Shown one piece after another: positions 16,347 to 23,937 of a stretch of DNA of 64,000 nt. This stretch comes from Falsiroseomonas sp051433195 (GTDB taxonomy: Bacteria; Pseudomonadota; Alphaproteobacteria; Acetobacterales; Acetobacteraceae). The notes below the pieces were generated by a model. It had not been told where the DNA came from. It saw nothing but the letters and a program-made list of their open reading frames with translations, and did not search any database. The position numbers were made by a program, and so were the translations under genes. The stretch's first letter is position 1; each line of letters starts with the position of its first letter. The stretch lies in the NCBI RefSeq assembly GCF_051433195.1, contig NZ_JBHMFT010000002.1, forward strand, positions 310,001 to 374,000, given 5' to 3'.

Positions 16347-17183
16347 ATGGCAAGCGAAACCGGCCACCCCACCTACAAGCATCCCTACCACCTGGTGGAC
16401 CCCTCGCCCTGGCCGCTGCTGGGCGCCTTCGCCGGCGGCGCGCTGGTGCTCGGCATCATCATGATCGCGCATTACGACAGCTGGTGGATGCTCGGCGTCG
16501 GCCTCGCTGGCGTGCTGGCGACGATGTTCTTCTGGTGGCGCGACATCCTGAAGGAAAGCGCGGCCAAGGGCCTGCATTCCCCGGTGGTGCGCCTCGGCCT
16601 GCGCTACGGGATGATCCTGTTCATCGCCTCCGAGGTCATGTTCTTCGTCGCCTTCTTCTGGGCCTACTTCCACTTCGCGCTGTTCCCCGACCACGTCTCC
16701 GGCAGCGCCGCCGCCACCGCGGTCTGGCCGCCGGCCGGCACGCTGACCTTCGACCCGCTCGGCCTGCCGCTGCTCAACACGCTGATCCTGCTGCTGTCCG
16801 GCTGCACCGTCACCTGGGCGCACCACGCGCTGCTGGAGAACGATCGCCGCAGCCTGATCCTCGGCCTGAGCCTGACCGTGTTCCTTGGCGTGTTCTTCAC
16901 CTTCTTCCAGGTGGTGGAGTACATGGAGGCGCCGTTCCAGTTCACCGGCGGCGTCTATCCCTCCGTCTTCTTCCTCGCCACCGGCTTCCACGGCTTCCAC
17001 GTCATCGTCGGCACCATCTTCCTGGCCGTCTGCCTGATCCGCGCCATCCGCGGCCAGTTCACGCCGGAGAAGCATTTCGGCTTCGAGGCGGCGGCCTGGT
17101 ACTGGCATTTCGTGGACGTGGTCTGGCTGTTCCTGTTCGTCTCGATCTACTGGTGGGGCGCCGGCGAGATCGCGCATCACTAG
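16347..17183 (+). CDS. coxC: Cytochrome c oxidase subunit III
   Basis: 278-residue, seven-helix subunit that stabilises proton uptake and the active site of subunit I. Recognisable segments are KHPYHLVDPSPWP at the amino end, LRYGMILFIASEVMFFVAFFW (split by the conserved Glu), TGFHGFHVIVGT near residue 214 and WYWHFVDVVWLFLF near 250. ATG 16347 follows a CCAGGA site. It lies in the operon after ctaG with a 119-base gap that holds only a short duplication and no gene. Confidence 0.96.
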   Translation: MASETGHPTYKHPYHLVDPSPWPLLGAFAGGALVLGIIMIAHYDSWWMLGVGLAGVLATMFFWWRDILKESAAKGLHSPVVRLGLRYGMILFIASEVMFFVAFFWAYFHFALFPDHVSGSAAATAVWPPAGTLTFDPLGLPLLNTLILLLSGCTVTWAHHALLENDRRSLILGLSLTVFLGVFFTFFQVVEYMEAPFQFTGGVYPSVFFLATGFHGFHVIVGTIFLAVCLIRAIRGQFTPEKHFGFEAAAWYWHFVDVVWLFLFVSIYWWGAGEIAHH

Positions 17184-17517
17184 TCCCGGCTTCTGGCGGG
17201 CGGCCGGCCTCGGCCGCTGCCCGCGCTGCGGCCAGGGCCCGCTGTTCACCGGGCTGCTGGCCGTCGTGCCCGCCTGCGCCGCATGCGGCCTGGATCTCTC
17301 GGCACAGGATTCGGGCGATGGGCCGGCGGTGCTCGGCATCTTCGTGCTCGGCGCGCTGACCATGATCGGCGCCTTCCTGGTCGAGTTCCGGCTGGAGCCG
17401 CCGCTCTGGGTCCATGCACTGCTCTGGCCCGCGCTGCTGATCCCGGCCGCCATCCTCACCATGCGCTTCGGCAAGGCGGCGCTGATCGCGCTGACCTCGC
17501 GCCAACGACACCCATGA
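17176..17517 (+). CDS. DUF983 family protein (start codon uncertain)
   Basis: About 113 residues. A zinc-ribbon-like segment RCPRCGQG followed by CAACGLDLS precedes two membrane helices, which is the DUF983 layout. DUF983 genes commonly sit between coxC and surf1 in alphaproteobacteria, but the role is unknown. No ATG, GTG or TTG occurs in frame before the first Cys pair. The listed start is an ATC at 17176 inside the coxC end, with GAGA upstream. GTG 17266 would delete the first Cys pair. A sequencing error or a rare initiator is possible. Confidence 0.65.
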   Translation: MTSPGFWRAAGLGRCPRCGQGPLFTGLLAVVPACAACGLDLSAQDSGDGPAVLGIFVLGALTMIGAFLVEFRLEPPLWVHALLWPALLIPAAILTMRFGKAALIALTSRQRHP

Positions 17518-18200
17518 GGCGCCTGCTGCTGCCGGCGTTGGTGGCGCTGCCGGTGCTGGGCGTGCTGCTGTTCCTCGGCACCTGGCAGGTGCAGCGGATG
17601 CACTGGAAGAACGGGCTGCTGGCCGAGATCGCCGCCGCCGAGGCCGCCCCCGCCGTGCCCCTCACGCCCGATCCGCGCCCCTGGACCAAGGTTGCCGCAA
17701 CCGGCCGTTTCGACCATGCGCGGGAGGCCCTGCTGGGGCTCGAGGTGCGCGGCGCGATACTCGGCAGCCACCTGCTGGTGCCGCTGCTGCGGGAGGATGC
17801 GCCGCCGCTGCTGGTCGATCGCGGCTGGGTGCCGCTGGAAAGCCGCGCCCCGATCGCCCGGCCCGAAGGCACGGTGACGGTGGAGGGCTACGTCCGCCCC
17901 GCCGAATCGCCGGGCTTCTTCGCCGCCACCAACGACGCCGCCGGTCGCAAATTCTACAGCTTCGTGCCGGCGGAGATCGCAGCAGGGCTCGGCCTGCCGC
18001 AGGTCGCGCCTTTCGGGCTCGTCGCGCTGGGTCCGGCCAACGGCCTTCCCGACCCGGCGCGAACCCTGCCGCGCCCCACCAACAGCCATCTCGGCTACGC
18101 CATCACCTGGTACGGGCTGGCGCTGTCCCTGCTCGGCGTCTTCGCCGTCTGGGCCCGCCGCCGCCTGAGGGAGCCCGCATGCCCGCCTATGCAAGACTGA
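17514..18200 (+). CDS. surf1: SURF1 family oxidase assembly protein
   Basis: 228-residue inner-membrane protein involved in haem a insertion into subunit I. Helix 1 (residues 2-20, followed by LGTWQVQR) and helix 2 (about 197-217) flank a periplasmic domain containing LLVDRGWVPLE and PRPTNSHLGYAITWYGLA, both family hallmarks. The ATG overlaps the DUF983 stop (ATGA). It is the last oxidase-related gene of the operon, and the M32 peptidase start overlaps its end by 22 bases. Confidence 0.93.
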   Translation: MRRLLLPALVALPVLGVLLFLGTWQVQRMHWKNGLLAEIAAAEAAPAVPLTPDPRPWTKVAATGRFDHAREALLGLEVRGAILGSHLLVPLLREDAPPLLVDRGWVPLESRAPIARPEGTVTVEGYVRPAESPGFFAATNDAAGRKFYSFVPAEIAAGLGLPQVAPFGLVALGPANGLPDPARTLPRPTNSHLGYAITWYGLALSLLGVFAVWARRRLREPACPPMQD

Positions 18201-19660
18201 CCGCCCGCTTCGCCCGCCTCGGCGCCCTCGGCGAGGCCGCCGGGATGCTGCACTGGGACGCCAGCGCCATGATGCCGCCCGGCGGCGGCGCGGCGCGGGG
18301 CGAACAGCTCGCGGCGCTGGCCGGGCTGCGGCACGAATTGCTGGTCTCGCCGGAGGTGACGCTGGATCTGGCGGAGGCCTCCGCCGAGGGCCCCTGGGAC
18401 CAGGCCAACCTCGACCTGATGCGCCACGCCCACCTGCGCGCGACCGCACTGCCGACCGCGCTGGTCGAGGCGGTGGAGCGCGCCAATTCCGCCTGCGAGA
18501 AGGTCTGGCGCCAGGCCAAGGCGTCGGCCGACTTCGCCCTGGTCCGCCCGTATCTCGAGGAAGTGGTGCGGCTGCAGCGGGAGGTGGCACAGGGCCTCGG
18601 CGATGCGCTGGCCATGGCGCCCTATGACGCGCTGATGGATGGCTACCAGCGCGGCGTCACCGCCGAGGACGTGGATCCGGTCTTCTCCGCTTATGAATCC
18701 TGGCTGGCCGAGGCGCTGCCGCGGGCGGAGGCGATCCAGTCCCGCCGCGGCGCCGCGCTGCCCCTGCCTGGGCCGTTCCCGGTGCCGGCGCAGCGCGACC
18801 TGTGCCGGTCCATGGCGCAGGTCGTGGGCCTGGATTTCGACCATGCCCGGCTCGACGAAAGCCTGCACCCCTTCTGCGGCGGCACGCCCACCGATGTCCG
18901 CATCACCACCTTCTACGACGAGTTCAACGTCGCCAAGGCGCTGCTCGGCGTGCTGCACGAGACCGGCCACGCGATGTACGAGCGCGGCCTGCCCGAAGCC
19001 TTCGCCCGCCAGCCGGTGGGGGAGGCGGCGGGGATGGCCGCGCACGAATCGCAGTCCCTGATTGTCGAGATGCAGGCCTGCCGCTCCGACGCCTTCCTGG
19101 CCTTCCTTGGCACCCGGCTCCACGCGGCCTTCGGTGGCGACGCGGCGGCCTTCGCGGCGGCCAACCTGGCGCGGCACTGGCGCCGGGTGGAACGCGGCTT
19201 CATCCGCGTCGATGCGGATGAGATGACCTACCCGGCCCATGTCATCCTGCGCTTCCGGCTGGAGCGCGCGATGATCGAGGGCGGGCTGGAGGTCGCCGAC
19301 CTGCCGGAGGCGTGGAATGCCGGCCTGTCCAAGGCGCTCGGCATCACCCCGCCAAACGACGCGCTGGGCTGCCTGCAGGACATCCACTGGCATGACGGCG
19401 CCTTCGGCTACTTCCCCAGCTACACCCTGGGCGCCATGGCCGCCGCGCAGCTCATGGCGGCGCTGCGGCGGGCGGAGCCGGACCTTGATGCGCAACTGGC
19501 GCGCGGCGAGATGGCGCCGATGATGGCCTGGCTGCGCGGCGCGGTGCATGGCCAGGGCGCGCGGCTGGGCTTCCAGGACCTGTTGCAGTCGGCGACGGGC
19601 AAGCGGCTGGACCCGGCGGATTTCACCGCGCACCTGACGGCGCGCTACCTCACGGACTGA
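18179..19660 (+). CDS. M32 family carboxypeptidase (Taq type)
   Basis: 493-residue cytoplasmic zinc metallocarboxypeptidase that removes carboxy-terminal residues from peptides. The zinc motif HETGH covers residues 260-264, and the further family motif HESQS (289-293) holds the third ligand Glu. LHWDASAMMP near residue 24 and GTPTDVRITT near 235 are further M32 signatures. The length matches the family (about 490-510). The start overlaps surf1, suggesting it is read from the cox operon transcript, although its function is unrelated. Confidence 0.93.
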   Translation: MPAYARLTARFARLGALGEAAGMLHWDASAMMPPGGGAARGEQLAALAGLRHELLVSPEVTLDLAEASAEGPWDQANLDLMRHAHLRATALPTALVEAVERANSACEKVWRQAKASADFALVRPYLEEVVRLQREVAQGLGDALAMAPYDALMDGYQRGVTAEDVDPVFSAYESWLAEALPRAEAIQSRRGAALPLPGPFPVPAQRDLCRSMAQVVGLDFDHARLDESLHPFCGGTPTDVRITTFYDEFNVAKALLGVLHETGHAMYERGLPEAFARQPVGEAAGMAAHESQSLIVEMQACRSDAFLAFLGTRLHAAFGGDAAAFAAANLARHWRRVERGFIRVDADEMTYPAHVILRFRLERAMIEGGLEVADLPEAWNAGLSKALGITPPNDALGCLQDIHWHDGAFGYFPSYTLGAMAAAQLMAALRRAEPDLDAQLARGEMAPMMAWLRGAVHGQGARLGFQDLLQSATGKRLDPADFTAHLTARYLTD

Positions 19661-20016
19661 AGGTAGTCCGCCACCGCCTCGCGCTCCGGCGCGCGGCGCA
19701 GGCCGTTGGCGCCCATCCAGAGGCCCGGATACATCTCCTCCGGATCGGCGAGGAAGCGGACCATGCGGTCGCGGTCCCAGGTCTCGCCGGCGTCGCGGGC
19801 GGCTTCGAGCACCGGTGAGTAGCCGAAGGCCGCGGCACCGCCGACGCGGCGGCCCATCACGCCGTGCAGGTTCGGGCCGGCCTGTTCTGGCGCCTCACGT
19901 TCCACCGCGTGGCAACTGGCGCAGTGGTTTTCGAAGATGGCGCGGCCGTCCTGGGCCTGGGCGGGTGGGGCCAGGGCCAGCAGGACGATGGCGAGGGCGG
20001 CGCTTGGCCCCCTCAC
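19645..20016 (-). CDS. Class I c-type cytochrome, exported
   Basis: 123-residue precursor. The signal peptide (about residues 1-22, ending APPAQA) leads to a mature haem protein with the CASCH haem site near residue 34. Met ligand candidates follow in EEMYPGLWMG, about 60 residues downstream. The ending YLQSVR is typical of small periplasmic electron carriers. The only plausible start is GTG 20016, which lies inside a dispersed palindromic repeat; the repeat's GAGAGG acts as ribosome site. It lies 49 bases after a Vgb-like gene on the same strand and overlaps the M32 gene end by 16 bases, tail to tail. Confidence 0.8.
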   Translation of the reverse strand: MRGPSAALAIVLLALAPPAQAQDGRAIFENHCASCHAVEREAPEQAGPNLHGVMGRRVGGAAAFGYSPVLEAARDAGETWDRDRMVRFLADPEEMYPGLWMGANGLRRAPEREAVADYLQSVR

Positions 20017-20050
20017 CCAACCCTCTCCCCCTGAAGCAGGGGGAGAGGGC
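20008..20050. repeat. Dispersed GC palindrome (copy containing a start codon)
   Basis: A CCCTCTCCCC arm and a GGGGAGAGGG arm surround a short loop, with the extension CCCCTCACCCAA on one side. Related copies occur at 614-641, 48731-48831 and 56285-56336. This copy overlaps the first bases of the cytochrome gene on the minus strand. Confidence 0.65.
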
Positions 20051-20065
20051 TTTGCGGCGTCACGA

Positions 20066-21082
20066 TCAAAGGCCGTATTCGATCCGCACGATGCGGTCGG
20101 TGCCGCTTTCGCCGCCCCAGGCCTCGCCGGCGATGCCGTCCATCTGGCGGACATTGGCGCCAGGGCGGTCGGAGGGAAACGCCAGGAAGCTTTCATCCAC
20201 CGGGTCGAAGCGGACGATGGCATTGGCCGGGAAGTCCGTCAGCCACACCTTGTCCGCCGGATCGACCCAGACCGAATAGGCCCGCGGCCGCTCCCCCGGC
20301 AGGCGCCAGGCCCGCCAGGACCCGTCGCGCGGGTCGTGCATCGAGACGTTGCCGCTGTTCCACTCGCTGATCCACAGCCGGCCCAGGCTGTCGGTCCAGA
20401 CCCGGCGGGCGCCCTGGTTCGGCGTCGGCGGCTCGACGATGCGGACCCGCGCGCTGTCCAGGTCCTCGATCTGCGCCAGGTGGTTGCCGGCCAGCGAGAC
20501 GTACCAGATGCCACCCTGCGGGGTGCGGGTGATGCCGTAGGGGCCGCGGCCGCGCGGTGCCTCCCACACATCCAGCCGCTCGGAGGCCGGCTTGAAGCGG
20601 CCATACGACCCGTTCTGCCCGGTGAACCAGTAGGTGCCCTGCTGGTCGAAGACGCCGGTGTTCAGGTTGCCGTTGGGAAACCGCTCCGGCAGCTTCCAGA
20701 CCTGCACGCGATGGTCGCGCGGGTCGACGCGGACGATGGCGTTCTGCCCGCCATCGGTCACCCAGGCGCCGCCATCGGGGCCCATGATGACGCCATGCGG
20801 GGCGGAGCCCTCGCCGAGCTTCACGTCATGGATGGCGCCCGTCCGCGGGTCCAGCCGGTTCAGCGTGCCGTTGCGCTGGCCGCAGAACCAGAAGCTGCCG
20901 TCGCCGGACGCGGTGATGTCGCGCGACCCGACGCGGCCGGTCACGCCCGGGGCCTTGGCGTCGAACCACGTCATCCGGTAGCCGGGCGGCACCGCCGGCG
21001 CGGCGGCGGCCGGGGCGGATTTCAGCAGGGCGGGGCCGGCCAGGGTGGCTCCGGCCAGGGTCAGCAGATCGCGGCGGCGCAT
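20066..21082 (-). CDS. Vgb-like beta-propeller protein (streptogramin lyase family)
   Basis: 338-residue Tat-exported protein. MRRRDLLTLAGATLAG is a twin-arginine signal. The rest is a propeller of repeated blades with the pattern G-x-W-x-T-D or G-x-W-F-x-G, for example GGAWVTDGGQNAIVRVDP, GTYWFTGQNGSYGRF and LGRLWISEWNSGNVS. The fold is shared with virginiamycin B lyase, but most family members are not antibiotic-inactivating. ATG 21082 follows a strong GGGAGG. The c-type cytochrome directly downstream suggests a periplasmic redox partnership. No signature of a specific substrate is visible. Confidence 0.8.
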   Translation of the reverse strand: MRRRDLLTLAGATLAGPALLKSAPAAAAPAVPPGYRMTWFDAKAPGVTGRVGSRDITASGDGSFWFCGQRNGTLNRLDPRTGAIHDVKLGEGSAPHGVIMGPDGGAWVTDGGQNAIVRVDPRDHRVQVWKLPERFPNGNLNTGVFDQQGTYWFTGQNGSYGRFKPASERLDVWEAPRGRGPYGITRTPQGGIWYVSLAGNHLAQIEDLDSARVRIVEPPTPNQGARRVWTDSLGRLWISEWNSGNVSMHDPRDGSWRAWRLPGERPRAYSVWVDPADKVWLTDFPANAIVRFDPVDESFLAFPSDRPGANVRQMDGIAGEAWGGESGTDRIVRIEYGL

Positions 21083-21152
21083 CGCATCCTCCCTCATGAA
21101 CGCGCCGAAACCTTGGGGCATGGCAAGCACATCGCAAGTCCGGGGCTGCGGG

Positions 21153-23780
21153 TCAGGCACACAGGCTTTCCTGGCCGCCGGCCGGCGGCACCCCCACCAG
21201 CTGCGCCGCCGGCACCTGCACCGTCCCCACCAGCCCGGCCGGATCGGACCAGTCGAAGCTGGCCGAGCCGCCAAGCTGGCGCCTGGTCAGGGAGGCAATG
21301 AGCCGGCTGCCGAAGCCGCTGCGACTCGGCGGCCCGGTGATCTCCGGCCCGCCGGCTTCGCGCCACACCAGTCGCAGGGTGTCGCAGCCCGTCACCTCCC
21401 AGGTCAGCGCCACGGACCCGCCGGGCTGCGACAGCGCGCCGTGCCGCGCGGCATTGGCGGCGAGTTCGTGCAGCAGCATGGCCACCGGCTGCGCCGCCGC
21501 CGCCGCCAGCCGCACCGGCGGGCCGGCCAGCGTCACATGCCCGGCATGGGCCGCCAGCTCGCCCTCCGCCAGCGTGCCGAAATCGGCGCCGGACCAGCCG
21601 GACTCGGCCAGCAATGAATGCGCCCGCGCCATGGCGGCGATGCGTTCCGTCACGGCGGCGGCGAATTCGCCGGGCGGCGCATCGCGCGGTGCCAGCTGCA
21701 CGACGGACAGCGCGACCGCCAGGGCGTTCTTGGCGCGGTGGTCGACCTCGCGCGCCAGCAGGGTCTGGCGCTCCTCGGCCTCGCGTCGCTCGGTGACGTC
21801 CAGGCTGACACCGATGACGCGGGCCGGCCGGCCATCCGGGCCGGGCAGCACGCGGCCGAACACCTGCAGCCAGCGGATGGCGCCGGTATCGGGCCGGCGG
21901 ATGCGGTACTCGCTGGCCTGCGCCGCCGCCTCGGCGTCGAGGGCGCTGTCCGCCGCCGCCTCCCGCAGCCGGTCGGACAGCAGGCCGATGGGCTGGTCGG
22001 GCGCCAGGATCATGGCGCGCAGCTCTGCCAGGCTGGGCGGCGGCCGCGCCGGGTCCAGGCCGTGCAGCCGGTATTCCTGCACCGACCAGATGGCCTCCCC
22101 GGTCACCAGGTCGCGCTCCCACACGCCGATCCCGGCCGCCTCCTGCGCCAGGCGCAGCCGGCGTTCGCTGTCGCGCAGCGCCGCCTCGGCCAGCCGGCGC
22201 TCCGTCACGTCCACCACGGCACCGCTCATCCGCACCGGCGTGCCGTCCGGGGCGAATTCGGCGCGGCCCTTGGTGCGCAGCCAGCGGATGGTGCCGTCCG
22301 GCCAGACGGTGCGGAATTCCGCGACGTAGTCGCCATCGCCGGACGGATCGGTCGCCCGGCGTCCGGCGGCGGCGACGGCCCCCTGGTCCTCGGGATGCAC
22401 CGCCTCCAGCAGCGCCTCCCGCGTCGGCAGTGACCCGGGCGCCCGGCCATACAGCGCTTCCCGGCCCGGCGATCCGGTCAGGCGATTGGCGATGGCGTCC
22501 CATTCCCAGGTGCCCATGCGGGCGGCCGCGACGGCGCGGTTGAAGCGGGCCTCGCTGGCGGCGAGCGCCGCGGTCGAGCCCAGCAGCGCCCCGCGCGCCG
22601 CCTCCACCTCCCGCACCTGGGAGGCCGGGCGGTCGGGCAGGGGGCGGCCCTTGGCGAGGCGCAGCGCATCCGCGCCGAGCGCCGCGACCTCCGCCCCCAA
22701 TCGGCGGCCAAACCACCAGGCAGCGGCGGCGGCAAGGCCGAGCGCCGCCAGCCCGCCCCCGATCGCCGCCAGCAAAGCGCTGTTCAGCGGCCCGTCCACC
22801 AGCGCCCGCGGTGCGCCATAGGCCAGGGCGAAGGGCGCCAGGTCCAACCTGCGGAAATGCGCGTAGACCGGCGTCCCCTCCAGCAAGGACACCGCCTCCC
22901 GCGCCTCAAGGACGGACGGGTTGCGCTGGAAGGCGATGGCGCCGGTGGCGGCAGGGCGGCCGGTATCCGCTTGCTCGGGCACGGTGCGGGCGACGATGAC
23001 GCCGCCGCGGTCGACCAGCGCCGCCACGCCGGCGCCCGCCGCCAGCTCCGCCCGCATCACCGCGCCCAGATGCGCGGGGCGGATGCCGGCGCCGAGCACG
23101 CCGACGATGCGGTCACCGCGCCAGACCGGCAGCGTCACCGCGATGGTCCAGCCGGCGACGGAGCCCTGCACCAGGTCGCCGACATGCACCCGGCCGGTCT
23201 CGATGGCGGCGCGGAAGGCGGCGCCGGGCGTGGGCACGGCGCCGACCGGGCGCGGCGGGTAGCGCGCCTGGCCCAGCGCCGGCGGCGCCTGCCCGGCCTG
23301 GACCAGCGTGTTGACCACGGGCACCGGCACCAGAGTCTCCCGAACCCCATCGCCGGCCGGGGCGGGGATCAGCCAGATCATCGACAGGGACGCGGCGCGG
23401 CGCGCCACCAGGGACAGCGCCTGGTCCCGGAACGCCACGGCGCCAGGGCTGCCCGGCCCGGAGGCCAGCGACTCGTCGAGGGAGGGCGAGGTGGACAGCG
23501 CCTCGAGCGCCGCGACCGTCAGGTCCAGCTCGCGGTCCACCGCGGTCTGCAGCGCATGCGCGGTGGCGCCGATGGCCTCGAGCGCGGCGTCGCGCCGCCC
23601 CTCGGCCGCCCAGACCACCAGCCCGGCGCCGAGCACGACCAGGGGCAGCGTGACGGCCAGGACCATGCGCAGCAGATGCACGCCGAAGCGGCGAGACCCG
23701 ATCCCGGGCCGCCCTTTGCTTCCCCCAGCCCCCACGCCGTTTGCCTCCGGCCTTTTGCGGAATGACCTTGCCCCACTCAT
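21153..23780 (-). CDS. HWE-family sensor histidine kinase with PAS domains
   Basis: 875-residue inner-membrane sensor. Two membrane helices (about residues 34-58 and 330-358) enclose a periplasmic Cache-like domain. Two PAS/PAC modules follow (about 413-535 and 545-660; WDAIANRLTGSPGREALYG, then DVTERR at each end). The kinase has the phospho-acceptor region REVDHRAKNALAVALSVVQ and the N-box LLHELAANAARHGALS. VWREAGGPE supplies the WxE of the HWE class. No response regulator is adjacent, as is common for HWE kinases. The gene is divergent from the ribonucleotide reductase. Confidence 0.9.
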   Translation of the reverse strand: MSGARSFRKRPEANGVGAGGSKGRPGIGSRRFGVHLLRMVLAVTLPLVVLGAGLVVWAAEGRRDAALEAIGATAHALQTAVDRELDLTVAALEALSTSPSLDESLASGPGSPGAVAFRDQALSLVARRAASLSMIWLIPAPAGDGVRETLVPVPVVNTLVQAGQAPPALGQARYPPRPVGAVPTPGAAFRAAIETGRVHVGDLVQGSVAGWTIAVTLPVWRGDRIVGVLGAGIRPAHLGAVMRAELAAGAGVAALVDRGGVIVARTVPEQADTGRPAATGAIAFQRNPSVLEAREAVSLLEGTPVYAHFRRLDLAPFALAYGAPRALVDGPLNSALLAAIGGGLAALGLAAAAAWWFGRRLGAEVAALGADALRLAKGRPLPDRPASQVREVEAARGALLGSTAALAASEARFNRAVAAARMGTWEWDAIANRLTGSPGREALYGRAPGSLPTREALLEAVHPEDQGAVAAAGRRATDPSGDGDYVAEFRTVWPDGTIRWLRTKGRAEFAPDGTPVRMSGAVVDVTERRLAEAALRDSERRLRLAQEAAGIGVWERDLVTGEAIWSVQEYRLHGLDPARPPPSLAELRAMILAPDQPIGLLSDRLREAAADSALDAEAAAQASEYRIRRPDTGAIRWLQVFGRVLPGPDGRPARVIGVSLDVTERREAEERQTLLAREVDHRAKNALAVALSVVQLAPRDAPPGEFAAAVTERIAAMARAHSLLAESGWSGADFGTLAEGELAAHAGHVTLAGPPVRLAAAAAQPVAMLLHELAANAARHGALSQPGGSVALTWEVTGCDTLRLVWREAGGPEITGPPSRSGFGSRLIASLTRRQLGGSASFDWSDPAGLVGTVQVPAAQLVGVPPAGGQESLCA

Positions 23781-23937
23781 CCGTATCCAAAGCTAAAGCA
23801 AGTTACTTTTCCGGCAAGAGTCGCGGCGCGATCACACAAGGCTGGTCGGGAACTCCGAGGGGTGGTATGCGTAAGGCCACAACGCCACCACATCTTGTGT
23901 GGCGCCCTGCATCACCCGCGGCGAGGAAGCTTCACAT
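23781..23937 (+). promoter_or_regulatory. Structured leader upstream of nrdJ
   Basis: Intergenic region between divergent kinase and reductase genes. CACACAAG (23833-23840) is perfectly complementary to CTTGTGTG (23894-23901). The competing pair CGCCAC (23883-23888) and GTGGCG (23899-23904) uses some of the same bases, so two structures exclude each other. The palindromic CCACA/TGTGG core could instead be a degenerate NrdR operator. No cobalamin-riboswitch core was found. Confidence 0.4.

Noticed and set aside
16131..18590. 819-codon minus-strand frame opposite coxC-surf1-M32
   Set aside because: Spans several real genes on the other strand; sequence is Arg/Pro/Gln-rich without domains.
23781..23937. 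Adenosylcobalamin riboswitch before nrdJ
   Set aside because: A GGGAA-containing segment is present, but the B12 box and the rest of the roughly 200-base core are missing, and the gap is too short.
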